A stretch of DNA of 64,000 nt, from assembly GCA_016490735.1 (NCBI GenBank), contig JAEMWC010001496.1, forward strand, positions 67,501-131,500. The letters run 5' to 3'. The translations under genes and the position numbers were made by a program. This stretch comes from Pachyseris speciosa. Taxonomy: Eukaryota; Cnidaria; Anthozoa; Scleractinia; Pachyseridae. The notes beneath the pieces are model-generated. The model was not told where the DNA came from and did not search any database. It worked only from the letters and a program-made list of their open reading frames with translations. Of this stretch, positions 43,285 to 56,216 are shown piece by piece. Position 1 is the stretch's first letter. Each line of letters starts with the position of its first letter.

Positions 43285-43891
43285 CATTATTATAATAATA
43301 TTATTATTATATAATATTTTTTTGCCGCCACCTTGTAAATACAACCGTCTTACATCATTTTTTTAATGAAGTTTTTAGCAATACTTTTACAATATGTACA
43401 CGGATTATAATTACGAGAGAATTCAAGTTGTGAGAAGATTGCACTCTGTTTCTAACTCTTCAATCTGTAAATATGTTGTTTACTTCGATAGTTCTTACAA
43501 ATTATGACAATTTGAATAAAGATTTGTGATTATTATTATTATTTATTATTATTATTATTATTTTATTATTATTGTTATTATTATTAAAGAAATTATTTTT
43601 TTATCTCAAAATTCGTAGATGATTTCGAGGATTAAATTTTTGGCTGTATTTATGAACTTGTATACGTTTTTGTTGTTACTTGCAACACTTAAACGTTTTT
43701 GTAAGTGTGAACAGTTAACACCATGTTAAAAACTTTGAAATTAATTTAAAAAAACCGTTTGAATAATGAGCATTATCCGAGCATTTTAGTGGCTTTTTTT
43801 GGGAAGACCGAGCATTTTAGTGGGAAAATTGGAGCATTAAAAAGGTGGAGCATTTTAGTGGGGAAACAAAAACATAATGTACAAAAGCCTA
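42896..43891. mobile_element. hAT-like non-autonomous transposon, 996 bp
   Basis: Perfect 19-bp TIRs (TAGGCTTTTGTACATTATG) and a perfect 8-bp duplication ACAGCACA (42888-42895, 43892-43899). Subterminal GAGCATTTTAGTG motifs repeat at both ends. Internal ATT microsatellites, no transposase. Confidence 0.88.
43239..43285 (+). repeat. ATT microsatellite
   Basis: TTATTATTATT run inside the hAT-like element; a second run is near 43530-43590. Confidence 0.9.
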
Positions 43892-44850
43892 ACAGCACAA
43901 TCTCGACTCACGCAACAGCTGTTTCACGAGACGCGTGACACGTCGAGCATGCGGGGATTTCGCTGTAGTTTTTGGATCTTTTTGCAGAAATGAAGACGAA
44001 CAAGGACAAAAGGTACAAACAAACATATCGTGCACCTGATTATATACTAAGCAGAATAGATTTTTGGTGTAGATTGTGAACTACTGGCTTTGAGCGATAA
44101 GAACATGACCCAGTGCATGTTCACATATATTTAGCGAGGCAAGTTTAGTACCTAAAAGCTGGGATATGCCGGAGTACTTTTCGGCTGAAAATTGTTGTAA
44201 ATTTTGTATTCAATGTCTATGAGGCATGTATGTATAACTGTAAGACTTGAGAATGCCTAAATTACACTTATTTTGGCTGAAATATTTGTCTGAGTATTGA
44301 TTTGTGTCGCGCCGAACCTCAAAACTGTCAAATCAAAAGGGTCAAATTTCACTCAAGTGCTCCGTGAATTTCGCGTTCCCAAAAATTCATTTCACATGTT
44401 GCCCAAAGTTTCAAAAACATATTTTGAAAGCTTCGAGATTGCTTTTTAATGTAGAATGGTTATTGTTGTTTGAAATTCGGTACCGGGTGTGATTTTTGGC
44501 CTGTAAAATATTCTAGTCGCAATCAATTCAACGGCACGACCACTCAAAGTGCGTGTTCAAACCTCTTGAATGTGATAAGAAGCTTTGTGGCTTGAATAAT
44601 ATTTCAATTAGATTCAAACCGAGCTCTTTCCGTAGCCCGGTCTAAGTCCTCGAAAAAGCGATCTGGCAGAGGTTATAAAGCGCCCGAACTTGACACCATC
44701 CATATGACCAAAATATTCATCCGGTGAAAGTAAAATTTATATTTTCATTAATAGAATACCTAGGGTAGTTCACAGAATTTTTTTCGGATTTTCCGAAAAT
44801 TTTATAATTCCTACCTCTGGTCGTTATTTACAGACATCCGCTCTTAAGCT
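43892..44850 (-). repeat. duplicated host block, inverted partial copy R3
   Basis: Reverse complement of the later half of R1/R2 (from about 34630), without the LINE, and joined to the hAT-like element. Confidence 0.75.
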
Positions 44851-47800
44851 CACAGATCATTGGTTTTAAAATAGATTTCTCTTGCCTTTGTTCGAGACGG
44901 TTGTCAAATCTCCTCGCTTACAAGATGATGTAAAGTTTTCCTAACAGAACGGTATTTTTTTTTCAGTCGCATCCGTGTTGAAATATTAGAACTAAAAATA
45001 TGCTCTATAATGTTGAATTGGACTATTAAGTGACAATAGAATTTTTATATTAACTAAGTTTTTCTGCAATGCGTACATTACGGTAGGGTATTTTTTTACA
45101 ACATTTTCTGAAATACAATCGCGCGCAAGCATAACCAACCTTTCATAGTTCAATTATCGCTCCGTTTTGTTTTTACACTCCAAGTTTTCACAGTTTGGGG
45201 TGAGACAACGATAGTTACACGGCTTTTTGTGGTCGCACGTAACATTCCCCGTATACATAGATAACTTGAAGTCGTTTACTTGGTTTAAATAAACACATAG
45301 CTACTGGAACATTTCAGTACCTCTGAGTATTTTCAGTACTTGAAAACCGTTTTCTTCCACTGGGAATCATCTTCGTCGACACTCCATGCAAACGAATTCG
45401 AAATATTGTTGCGAGAACAAAAAAGAGTTTGATGCAGTTGCAGAACAATTAATGACAAGGTCACAAAATTTAACTTGTGTGTGCTCGCCGGAGCATGCTT
45501 TTATTCACTTGTCACTCTTCTTTACAATAATTTAGAAACAGAGATAAAAAATGTTCAGGACTGAATAGTGTATCGGTAGGACATCACGCTTAACAAAATG
45601 ATTTCAACCAAAGTTTCACGTTGCGGAGAACGACGAAGCAACCAGCTGCTATTACAGAGCCAAACACGCTCGGGCCAGAAAAAGAATCTTTGTCAGGAAT
45701 GGAGTTAAGAATCCTCATTTTTCTTAACAATGTTTTAGAAATAGTGATATAAAAATATTCAGGGCTGAATATTGTATCGGTAAGGGATCATTCTTAAAAA
45801 ACGAAACGCCCCAACCGAAATTCAAGATATCTGAGCGGACATTTTCAGTCATTTTAAACAGTCAGAACAACACTGTTCTAAATTTGCATACCGTGGGGTT
45901 AAATTTTTATTAAGACGCAATATTTATTTGATAAAATGTCACTTTAAACTTTCACCATTACTGATAAACTGTAGCAAACTGTAGTAACTGGACAGTCAGC
46001 TAGGATTCAGAGAGTAAGACTAACACTTAATAACAAATTGCCTCCTCTTCAATAACTCAAAATATGACCGAAAAGGAAAAAGTGATCAACGATCGCGAAG
46101 GGACTAACTAGTTTCGTGCTGAAATGTTCTCCACGGGTGTCCGCTTTTCATGTAGCTGCCATTTAGCCGTTGAACATTTTATAGTATTCTTAACTTAACA
46201 AGGCTGACAAGGGGGCGGAAATTCGTCATTTCAACTCTAATTGTCACCCGCACAATGGTTAATCAAGAAAGCTCTTGCTAAAGCGTTTTGGGAAAATAAC
46301 ATGAAATATTATTGATGAAAATCAAAAGATTCTGGGTACAAATGTCTCTTTTTTATACTTGGACAGACGGACGGAGAAGGCTTTGGTCCACCCTATCTAC
46401 ATGTGTCGGATTGTTGTTCAATGTATAGCAATAAGCGGCCCTGTATTTTATTGTTTATCCACCTTTAGATGATAAATCGTGTGGAACTTTATTTTGTTGG
46501 GAATAATTCTGGAATTAGTATACTTTTCGATCACTAGGTTGTCCTGTTCCGGAAAACCAGAAGTGCCGTTGTATTCGTCTATTTGTGTACCATCTTAGTT
46601 TCCACAACATACGCTGATCGTGTTATTTCGGTTTCACATTTCAAGTACGGTTAAGGTAGCGCAGGATTCTTAATTATGAAAGCATGGAAGTGATAAAAAA
46701 TTCTGTTGAACCGTAGATTGACTGAATTACAAGTTGCATTTAATACGGCAGATCTTTCGAACGTCTCAGGTTTCTTTTTACAACCTTTCATTTAACGCAA
46801 ATTGATACTATAGTTTTACATTCTTGTAGAAAGTCGGATACTAAAGTTAAGCACATAATCTTTGGTTTTAAAGTAGATTTCTCTTGCCTTTGTTCAAAGG
46901 CGGCTGTCAAATCTTCCTTGTTTATAACATGAGGCAAAGTTTCCCTAACTTCTGCTCTGAGGGGGCAGTCTCCAAATCCAACTGGAATGGTGTTCTTCAT
47001 GCCACGGATGTACATATTATGGACGGGCGCGACAGTGAAAACGTGACAATTCACTATAGCCACGTGATCTGGACACGCCTTCCAGTTCGTTTCATGCACA
47101 ACTTCTGTCACTCAACATGATCCACACGTTAGTTCTAAGACACATCTGCTAAAAGGTGATGTACACCTTCCCTAAAGAAAGTGAAGGAAATTGGACACGT
47201 TAAAGAGTCACGTGATCATTTCTGTGATAGTTGCCCGTCTAAGCGAGCTTTGATAACAAGTTTTAGCTTTTGGCTAAGTTTCACGTTAAGACTGTTATAT
47301 AGTTTCAGAGAGAGACCACCCACCAACATTTTGACTTTCATTTTAACTGACCCAGTATTCAGTACAGCTGAGAAGGACTAGAAAAGTTTTGCTTCATGTG
47401 CTGTGGAGTGAGTAACATCGGTTATCACTCGGCTGCAATCTTGGAAAATGAAAGGGATTTAATATTATAATGGTGATATTTCTGATAACTTTCTGGGCTT
47501 TCGGTCAGCTTGTAAATTTTCACTACGACTGGTAAGTTACTTCTGTTATCATCTTTGAACCCTTCAGTTCTTGAAAGGAAATCTCAGTCCGTCGACAAAC
47601 CCACCAACAACATATCAGCCATCGGTTACCACGCATAGGCAATCACAAGTTAATTTTGTTTTCTGGCCTCATAGGACAAGAGCTTTCATTTGCTAACTAA
47701 ATCAAAAGCCAACTTTGTTTGTCTTACTGAGAAGAGTCACACAACACATCATGGAACCCCTTACTTGAAGTCAGCCTTTCCTCGTTTTGCCTAGTGAGCT

Positions 47801-48130
47801 CTTAATTACTCCACAGCAAAATGTTTAATTAATAAGACTCTCCAAGAGTGTAAACTGGGCTATTATTGTTTACAGTGCTGCAAGAATTCGTTAGGGTGTT
47901 TAAGTAGTCGTTTAAGCAGAAATACAACTTTGGAAAGTAGAAAAACTGGAACTCGGATGAATTTTACCTGTCGTTTTTGCCATTTTGTCACTTGAAAGTA
48001 GTTCGTATCGAATACAAGCCATGCACTGGAAAGACAAAGGTACACAGTTTTAACACATTTGCATAGAGTTTTGGTAACTGGAAAATATGGACTTGGGGCC
48101 TGGATTCGACTCAAACGTTTTCTATGCGGG
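44850..48130 (+). repeat. large duplicated block, copy D1
   Basis: Parallels 53816-55890 and 57562-58910. It includes an E-box (CACGTG at about 47213) and a possible first exon (47470-47531). I see no other coding region. Confidence 0.75.
47470..47531 (+). CDS. putative signal-peptide exon, second type, copy 1
   Basis: MVIFLITFWAFGQLVNFHYD, then a GTAAGT donor. It is hydrophobic from the start, like a signal peptide, and is kept in three places. Phase 2 here, but phase 0 in the third copy, so its reading as an exon is uncertain. Confidence 0.35.
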
Positions 48131-49317
48131 AGCACAGTTTCATTTCGCTCGGTTCATTGTATCTTGAAACGTTTTCTTACACCGTGAAGTAGCTGCTTGG
48201 ACAATCTCTGGAAAGGAATTTGAAATACTGTTGCGAAAAACACAAAGATTTGAAGCAACCAGCTGCTGTTACAGCCCCGAACTCAGGCCGAAAATGGATC
48301 TTTGTTAGGAGTGTAGTGAAGATGAATGTTGTCCTCAGAATCCCCATTCGTTTGTGCATTGGTTGAGAAATATAGAGATAATTTTTAAGAACTGAAATTT
48401 AAATTGTGTGTGCTGGGCAGAGCATGCTTTTGTTCATCTGTCAGTGTAGCAAGTAAGAAAATGATTTTAACCAGCTGCTGTTACGGTCCCAAACTCGGCC
48501 CAAAATGGATCTTTGTCAGGAATGGAATCACGAATCCTCATTCCTCTTTGCAATGCTTTAGAAATACAGATAAAAAAATGTTCAGGACTGAGGAGTGTAT
48601 CGGTAAGGCATAATCCTTAACAAAATACCCAAACCGGAATTCAAGATAACAGTCAGAACAACTCCCTACTAAATGTGCATAGTTAGGTTCAATTTTCATT
48701 TATTTAAAAAGCGGTCTTTATTTGATAAAATGTCGCCTTAAACTTTGACCACTTCAGGTGAACTATATCCGTTTGTTTTTAGGATAAACAGTCAGCTACG
48801 ATTTTCAGAAAACTGACAACGGCTCACGAAAGATGTCTCCGTTTTACTGGAGAAACTACCCCATAAATTTTCTCTGAATTAGAAATTATCCGACCAGAAA
48901 AGAAAACGCGATAAAGGAATAACGGAATGGATCAGAATCCCCCTGATAGGCACACCACAAGGAAACCACATATGTGAGGTCACACCTTTTTACTGGATTT
49001 ATTTCTTTCATTTTTGATTCCTATGTATGACCGTAAATTACCGCTATGATGAAGCTGTTCACCGATTCTTTGCATGGTTCATTATTTTGAGATTGTCTCA
49101 ATCGCACCCTCAACCCCGCCATCATTCTACTATACTTACTTACTTACTTACTTTCTGATCCTCTCCCCGTCGGGCTTTTCAGGGATAGTTTACAGTGCTT
49201 CTGTAGGGTGAGATCGGACGTCGCCTGTAAAGGCGCCTCTGGCTGCCGCTATCAGTCCATATTTGATCTCACCCACCCACCCACCCAATCCACACATGAA
49301 AGTCAAAGACAGATGAA
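48131..49317. other. no supported gene
   Basis: About 48115-48265 is inverted relative to 50225-50350. Short TTACTTACTTAC and CCCACCCACCC runs occur. Confidence 0.4.
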
Positions 49318-49613
49318 AGGTGGAGATAGACCACTACACCGGGAACTACGTCCCCTACTCTTATCGAACAGTGTGTGGGTTCTTTAACGTCCCACAGATT
49401 ATTAGGTACAAGTGTTGTGAGACGAGACCTCAGCTACGGTTTATCGTCCTTATCCGAGAAGACTAGAAAGTCTAGCCATTTGCAGATGTTATTACAAAGG
49501 CAGCACTTTTCTCCTCAATTATTTAAAGACCCCAAGTGTTGGTCCGGCCGGGTTTGAACCCGCGACCTCCCGCACGCTAGTCCGGTGCTCTACCACTGAG
49601 CTAACCGGTCGGC
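49318..49613 (-). mobile_element. tRNA-derived SINE, copy 2
   Basis: Same SINE as 743-1037, with the tRNA-like head at 49535-49613. Confidence 0.75.
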
Positions 49614-49807
49614 GGTATATCATGAGCTCATCACTAGGAGCATACAACTGCCATATATTCCTGTCACGATGTTTTCATAGACCATGTTATTTAAAGATTG
49701 AATTTCCTGCCAATACCAGACTCCCGCTGGAGCCCCGATGACCAATCACAAGTCGCTGCACGTGCCACAAGTATCTGCACGTGCAGAGACTTTGTTTTCG
49801 CTCATTA

Positions 49808-50441
49808 AGGCTATGTCTACACTATGCCGGATAGCATTTTATGCCGTTGTGAAAAATACTCCGGCCTGGTGTGAACGGCAGTGGCCCAAAACCGCCTCCA
49901 TCTTTCCACTAGAATCCAATCCTTGCTCCTCGTTGTTGATTTCCGTTTCGGTTCCATTCTTTGTTCACACTACTCCAGAAAGTGTCACGAAAACCTATCC
50001 GATATGTGACGATTCACTTTCAAGACCACAGCGGCCCAGCATCGCTCCGACTCAAAAACCGTGCCAAAATCGTCGTTTTGAATGTGAACAAAAGCCCTAT
50101 CCGATATGGTTTTCGTGCCGGCACAGGAGCTATCCGATATAGTGTAGACATTGGCTAAAAGTATACTCTATCATTCTAGCACAGACTGAAATTGATCTAG
50201 TCCTTGTTATACCTTACAGACTGCATCAAATCTTTTTGTGTTTTTCGTAAAAGTATTTCAAATTCGTTTCCAGATACTGTCCAAACAGCTACTTCACGGT
50301 GTAAGAAAACGTTTCAAGATACAATGAACCGGGCGAAATGAAACTGAAATGCAAAGAGTTATCCGGTATAGTGTAGACATAGTGTAGACATAGTGTAGAC
50401 ATAGTATAGACATAGTGTAGACATAATGTAGACATAGCCTA
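49808..50441. mobile_element. MITE with GGCTATGTCTACACTA termini
   Basis: The left end GGCTATGTCTACACTA is matched inverted at about 50157 and at 50441. About six 11-bp units ATAGTGTAGAC lie just inside the right end. No clear target duplication; it may be two nested copies. Confidence 0.55.
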
Positions 50442-51288
50442 AGTCTATTGTTTTGTCGCGCTCTCGTTGCCGTTGCCGTCCCCGCCGCCCTTTTTCTCGG
50501 GAAAATATAGTCTAAAAATAGATCGGTCTGTAAAAATGCCGTGACATAGGCTTAGTATGGGAGTGTTACGCTTCGAATGATGAGCTCCTGACTATGTATT
50601 GTGCAACTTTAAGGACAAGTTGGAAGCTACCGAGTTTCCTTACAAAAGAAGATTATTTGGAAAAGGAAAGTCGCTTGGAGATATCGCCTCAATTATAACA
50701 AAAAGGACAAGGTTTGCAGCAAGCGCTCGTAACAGACGTGGAATTTTAGTCGGATTCTAAACAAAAATTAACCACATATTTTGTCGCGTTTGAACAAGGA
50801 AGAACGGGAAGTTGTGCTACAAAATTCCATCCACGTCGCGACACGAGAACGTTAAGATTTTTCATTTCTTTTGCTCAACTCTAGCAACCAAGAGTAAATT
50901 CGAAACTGAACTTCTGCCGTTCAACCAACTCAACACGAAAACTTCCAAGCCCAATTACAACGTATTTCAAAGTATTTTAATGTTCGCTTATGATTGCCAA
51001 ATTAAACAAGATCTTCTTTGGGGAACTCCCTTTACACTGCGTCTTCCTGCTAAAACTTCGGTGATTGGTGAATATTTTCGTAGCAACTAGTTAGTAATAA
51101 TTATAGCTTAGAAATTCTCCCTCAGCAAACAAAGAATAAAATAGCGCAAATTTTACCGATGAACTCGCCTCTCTGCCTGATAATTAGCCAATAAGCACGC
51201 GACAAAGTCGACACCTTTTTTCTCTTTATTTTGAGTAAACCGCCTCACGACAAGAAAGCGTTTAGCGTTCGCGATACTTGAATATGTG
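50442..51288. other. intergenic, no supported gene
   Basis: A short open frame (50812-51090) has no recognisable domain. Confidence 0.35.
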
Positions 51289-51355
51289 ATAGAGCACCAT
51301 CGCTACATTTATTTTTGAGCTGTAATTCATACAGTTTTACTTCATCCTCTGTTAG
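51289..51355 (+). pseudogene. signal-peptide exon, decayed copy
   Basis: Same length (66 bases plus G before a GTACGT donor) and same flanks as the exon at 34221, but the ATG is ATA and an in-frame TGA occurs. The next ~450 bp align loosely with R1. Confidence 0.5.
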
Positions 51356-52270
51356 GTACGTTACTTTATTAAACTCCATATATAAAGCTTTATACATTTT
51401 GGCTTTCACAAAACGCTTCAAACACCAGTCGATTTATTTGCATTTAAACCCTCCTGCGCAGCCGTTATGTGGGTGGAGTGTCGCCTGACGTCGCAGCTAT
51501 CAGCTGTGTAGTAGTAGATATTTTCTTATTCAAATTCAAATACAAATGCAAGCATATCCGAGACATATTCCACCTCTGTTGTAGCCTGTCCTGATTATAG
51601 AAGTTGTGACGGCTGTTCGCTCAGTTCACCCTTTTTGTTAGCAACGTTAATTATGAAATCGGGGTATTTTCTAAATTCATTTTGCTCCAGCTCACCTTTC
51701 CGTTTAGACAAGCGTTTTAGTTTTATCATCACATTGCTTGAAACTGCTCACGCTTTATAAGTTAAGGCGCACTTTCCAAAACAGGTACAAAAGCATGAAG
51801 CCTTCAACTCAATTACCTGCCTTGTGCGCAGTTTTCCTTGTTTATATGATCACACAAGGTTTTCCTGTCATTTTAGTAATTTTCGCTTCATCAGTTGCGT
51901 ACGTGCTGAAATGAGCACACAGCTGAAGAAGCGGTCACAACGGATGTAAAACATTGCCCGGTTAGGTTGAATTTCATTTCTGAATTAGAGTATTCAGTTA
52001 AATTAAGCCTGCTTGATTCCACATTCAAACTATTTTTATACTTCATACACATTGAGAGCACTTTGAAGCAGTGCTGTCAACGTTGTACACGCGCACAAAA
52101 ACTGATGTGTAATTTGCTTTGAACGTCAGACAATATGGTGACTTCTTTGCATGAGGAAAAAATAGAACAAAGTTTGAATCGTTCGTACCCGAGTGTCCTT
52201 TCAGAAGCAGTGATTATTAACATTTCTGCTTTTTTTACTCTCGCTCAGTTTTAAGACAGCACAGTGGTAG

Positions 52271-52309
<39 letters not shown>

Positions 52310-52353
52310 GTTCAATTTGTTAAGGAAAGGAAAATTTGGAATTCTTTTCTTTA
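51356..52353. other. diverged copy of the R1 flank, no gene seen
   Basis: Shares landmarks with R1 such as GAAGTTGTGACGGC and TTTGTTAGCAA. It ends near an ATT microsatellite (52271-52311). Confidence 0.4.
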
Positions 52354-53060
52354 AGCCCTGGTCAAACGGCGCATGATAGTCGATGATAGCTGATGATAGC
52401 GATGATAGTTGAAGCGCGCGCTTCCGTTTGACCAACAACTATCATGCACTATCATTGACTATCATCAACTATCATTCATTTTGAGCTTGTTCAAATTCTT
52501 CATGATAGTCGATAATAGTTTTTCTCGTTTGACCACGCGTATGATAGTTCAGGATAGTTTTTGGTCAGCTATTTTCCCCAATAATCGGCGGGCTCGTTTA
52601 AAATGGCCACCAAAAGTTCCTCGGGAGGCTCAGCTGCAGCTTCAGAAATACGTGTTTATATCCAAGATGATAATCATGACAACGAAAATATTGAAGACCA
52701 AGATAACATAGAGAAGATATCTTCTGAAGAAAGTGTCAACTCGCAAGAATTAGAAGAGACACCGCAAAAAAAACAAATCGATTACTATTAAGCAAGCTGC
52801 CGCCCTCTTTCGTCGCGATAAATTCATACTTCTACAAGTTTGTCTCTCGCGAAGCCATTTTAGTGCTCACATTTTACGCGGAAAGAGCCTGGAACTAGCT
52901 GCTCGCGTGACCTTTGCTCGCGCGACTGCCGGTGAACTATCATCAGCTATCATCGACTATCATGCGCCGTTTGACCATGTGAATGATAGTTGGTGATAGT
53001 TGATGATAGTTTGGAGAGAATCAACTATCATCGACTATCATGCGCCGTTTCACCAGGGCT
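52354..53060. mobile_element. PIF/Harbinger-like non-autonomous transposon, 707 bp
   Basis: TIRs AGCCCTGGTSAAACGGCG followed by many ATGATAGTYGATGATAG repeats; flanked by TTA on both sides (52351-52353, 53061-53063), the PIF/Harbinger duplication. Confidence 0.75.
52603..52791 (+). CDS. short acidic ORF inside the Harbinger-like element
   Basis: 62 residues, MATKSSSGGSAAASE then acidic, stop 52789. It could be the start of the Myb-like accessory protein of Harbingers, cut by internal deletion. Low certainty. Confidence 0.3.
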   Translation: MATKSSSGGSAAASEIRVYIQDDNHDNENIEDQDNIEKISSEESVNSQELEETPQKKQIDYY

Positions 53061-53217
53061 TTAAGCTACTGCGTGTCTTGTTGCCACTGTTGATCGACAA
53101 ATGAGCATCTGTCTTTCCTCTCGACACCGGCTCTTTCATAATGCACCATTTTATAACTGGTAAATGTTACATATGAAACAGTTCGTAACAGTTAGCAGTT
53201 ATCTTTAATTTGTCGTT

Positions 53218-53815
53218 AAATATCCTCTAAGCAAGCAAACAATATTTCAGCGAAACAATATCTGACCAATGACGTCATCCATCGGCCCATTTTTCATAAA
53301 TTAACATGCATCAAACTCGACTGACGTATAATTGTGAAGACTGCTGTTCCTTCTTTGTTGTTGGCTAAATCGGTGACCGATAAGCGGGCATTACCGTCTG
53401 CAATGTGTGGTCAAGCGATGGAGTTTTCTTGCGCCATTTAGCGTCAAGTTTCATTTCTAACAGTGATACTTCATTCAGTGTTAGGTGAGTCTTGAGTGTA
53501 TTCTTGGCGTATTCTTGGCGTGTAAAGCCTTATTCAAAACAAGCCTTACTTTAGTATCGGTCGATTCATTCGTGACTCGATTTCCAACAGACGTTTGCTA
53601 CCTTAAATTTACACGCAAACGCAAGCATTACCATCACGTTCCACATTTTTGTTTTCTCTTCCCTTGAACACTGAAGTTGTAACAGCCGGTGATTCAACTT
53701 TGTTAGCAATTTTAGCTTGCAGTCCTTGGTTAGCAGCTTTCCTAAATTTCTAGTGTATTTCACAGCTGCAGTTTACTCTGATGCTATAGTTTTACGTTCT
53801 TGCCGAAAGTGGAAT
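53218..53815 (+). repeat. duplicated host block, partial copy R4
   Basis: Matches the first ~600 bp of R1/R2, including the exon at 53418. Confidence 0.8.
53418..53484 (+). pseudogene. signal-peptide exon with nonsense codon
   Basis: As at 34221, but the Tyr codon is TAG (53439). The donor is intact. Confidence 0.65.
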
Positions 53816-55900
53816 ACTTGAGCTCACAGATCATTGGTTTTAAAATAGATTTCTCTTGCCTTTGTTCGAGACGGTTGTCAGATCTCCTCGCATTACAAGA
53901 TGATGTAAAGTTTTCCTAACATAACGGGTTTTTTTTTCAGTCGCATCCGTGTTGAAATATTAGAAGTGAAAATATGCTCTATAATGTTGAATTGGACTTT
54001 TAAATCACAATATAATTTTTATATTAACTAAGTTTTTCTGCAATGCGTAAGTTACGGTAGGGTATTTTTTTACAACATTTTCTGAAATACAACGCGCGCA
54101 AGCATAACCAACCTTTCATAGTTCAATTATCGCTCCGTTTTGTTTTTACACTCCAAGTTTTCACAGTTTGGGGTGAGACAACGATAGTTACACGGCTTTT
54201 TGTGGTCGCACGTAACATTCCCCGTATACATAGATAACTTGAAGTCGTTTACTTGTTTTAAAAGAACACATAGCTACTGGAACATTTCAGTACCTCTGAG
54301 TACTTTCAGTTCTTGAAAACCGTTTTCTTCCACTGGAAATCAGCTTCGTCGACACTCCATGCAAAAGAATTCGAAATATTGTTGCGAGAACAAAAAAGAG
54401 TTTGATGCAGTTGCAGAACAATTAATGACAAGATCACAAAATTTAACTTGTTTGTGCTCGCCGGAGCATGCTTTTATTCACTTGTCACTCTTCTTTACAA
54501 TAATTTAGAAACAGAGATAAAAAATGTTCAGGACTGAATAGTGTATCGGTAGGACATCACGCTTAACAAAATGATTTCAACCAAAGTTTTCACGTTGCGG
54601 AGAAAGACGAAGCAACCAGCTGCTGTTACAGAGCCAAACACGCTCGGGCCAGAAAAAGAATCTTTGTCAGGAATGGAGTTAAGAATCCTCGTTTTTCTTA
54701 GCAATTTTTTAGAAATAGTGATATGAAAATATTTAGGGCTGAATATTGTATCGGTAAGGAATCATTCTTAAAAAAATAAACGCCCCAACCGAAATTCAAG
54801 ATATCCGAGCGGACATTTTCATTTTAATCAGTCAGAACAACACCGTTCTAAATTTGCATACCGTGGGGTTAAATTTTCATTAAGACGCAATTTTTATTTG
54901 ATAAAATGTCACTTTAAACTTTCACCAGTACTGATGAATGTATCCGTTTGTATTTGGATGGACAGTCAGCTAGGATTCAGAGAGTAAGACTAACACTTTA
55001 TAAAAAAATTGCCTCCTCTTCAATAACTCAGTATATGAGCGAAAAGGAAAAAGTGATAAACGAAACTCGGGACTAAAGTTTCGTGCTGAAATGTTCTCCA
55101 CGGGTGTCCGCTTTTCATGTAGCTGCCATTTAGCCGTTGAACATTTCATAGTATTCTAAACTTAACAAGGCTGACAAGGGGGGGGGGGGGGGGGGGAAAT
55201 TCGTCAATTCAACTCTAATTGTCACCCGCACAGAAAACAATAAACAAACAACAGAAACAATGGACCCTAGCCCTGAAATAATGGAGCTGCGTGGTAATAA
55301 CAACCAATGAAATAAGAGGTTACTGAGAGGTGCGTGGCATCTGGCACAATGATTAATAAAGAAAGCTCTTGCTAAAGCCTTTTGGGCAAATAACACGAAA
55401 TATTATTGATGAAACTCAAAAGATTCTGGGTACAAATGTCTCTTTTTTATACTTGGACAGAAAATATCGGAGATTTCGGATAACACTGTAGAATACTGGA
55501 CGGGTTTGGTCCACCCTATCTACATGTGTCGGATTGTTGTTCAATGTATAGCAATAAGCGGCCCTGTATTTATTGTTTATCTACCTTTAGATGATAAATC
55601 GTGTGGAACTTTATTTTGTTTGGAATAATTCTGGAATTAGTATACTTTTCGATCACTAGGTTGTCCTAACGTTCCGGAAAACCAGAAGTGCCGTTGTATT
55701 CGTCCATTTGTGTACCAGCGTAGTTTCCACAACATACGCTGATCGTGTTATTTCGGTTTCACATTTCAAGTACGGTTAAGGTAGCGCAGGATTCTTGCTT
55801 ATGAAAGCATGGAAAAATTCTGTTGAACCGTAGAATGACTGAATTACAAGTTGCCTTGAATACAACAAATCTTTCGAACGTCTTTTATTGAAAACGTGAC

Positions 55901-56166
55901 GGGAGGAGGCAGGATGGTCGAGTGGTTTGGGGCGCTGGATTTCAATGCGGTCACCCCGGGTTCAAATCCGGCTCCGGCTGCTTGCTGGTGTTGTTCTGGG
56001 TAGTCCCTGGTTCAACTCCTCGCTTATCCTTGTAAATAGCTGATTGGTTTTCCTCCGGCGAGTTGGGATTCTTATCATGTTTATTTGTTTATTAAAAGTA
56101 TTTGTTTCTGTATTTGCTCGGCCCCACTAGCCTTTGTGCTATTAATACTGCCGAGGGTAAATAAAG

Positions 56167-56213
<47 letters not shown>

Positions 56214-56216
56214 TAT
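55901..56216 (+). mobile_element. tRNA-derived SINE of a second family
   Basis: A-box TGGTCGAGTGG (55915) and B-box GGTTCAAATCC (55959), a body ending ATAAAGG, then a TTA tail at 56168. Confidence 0.75.
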
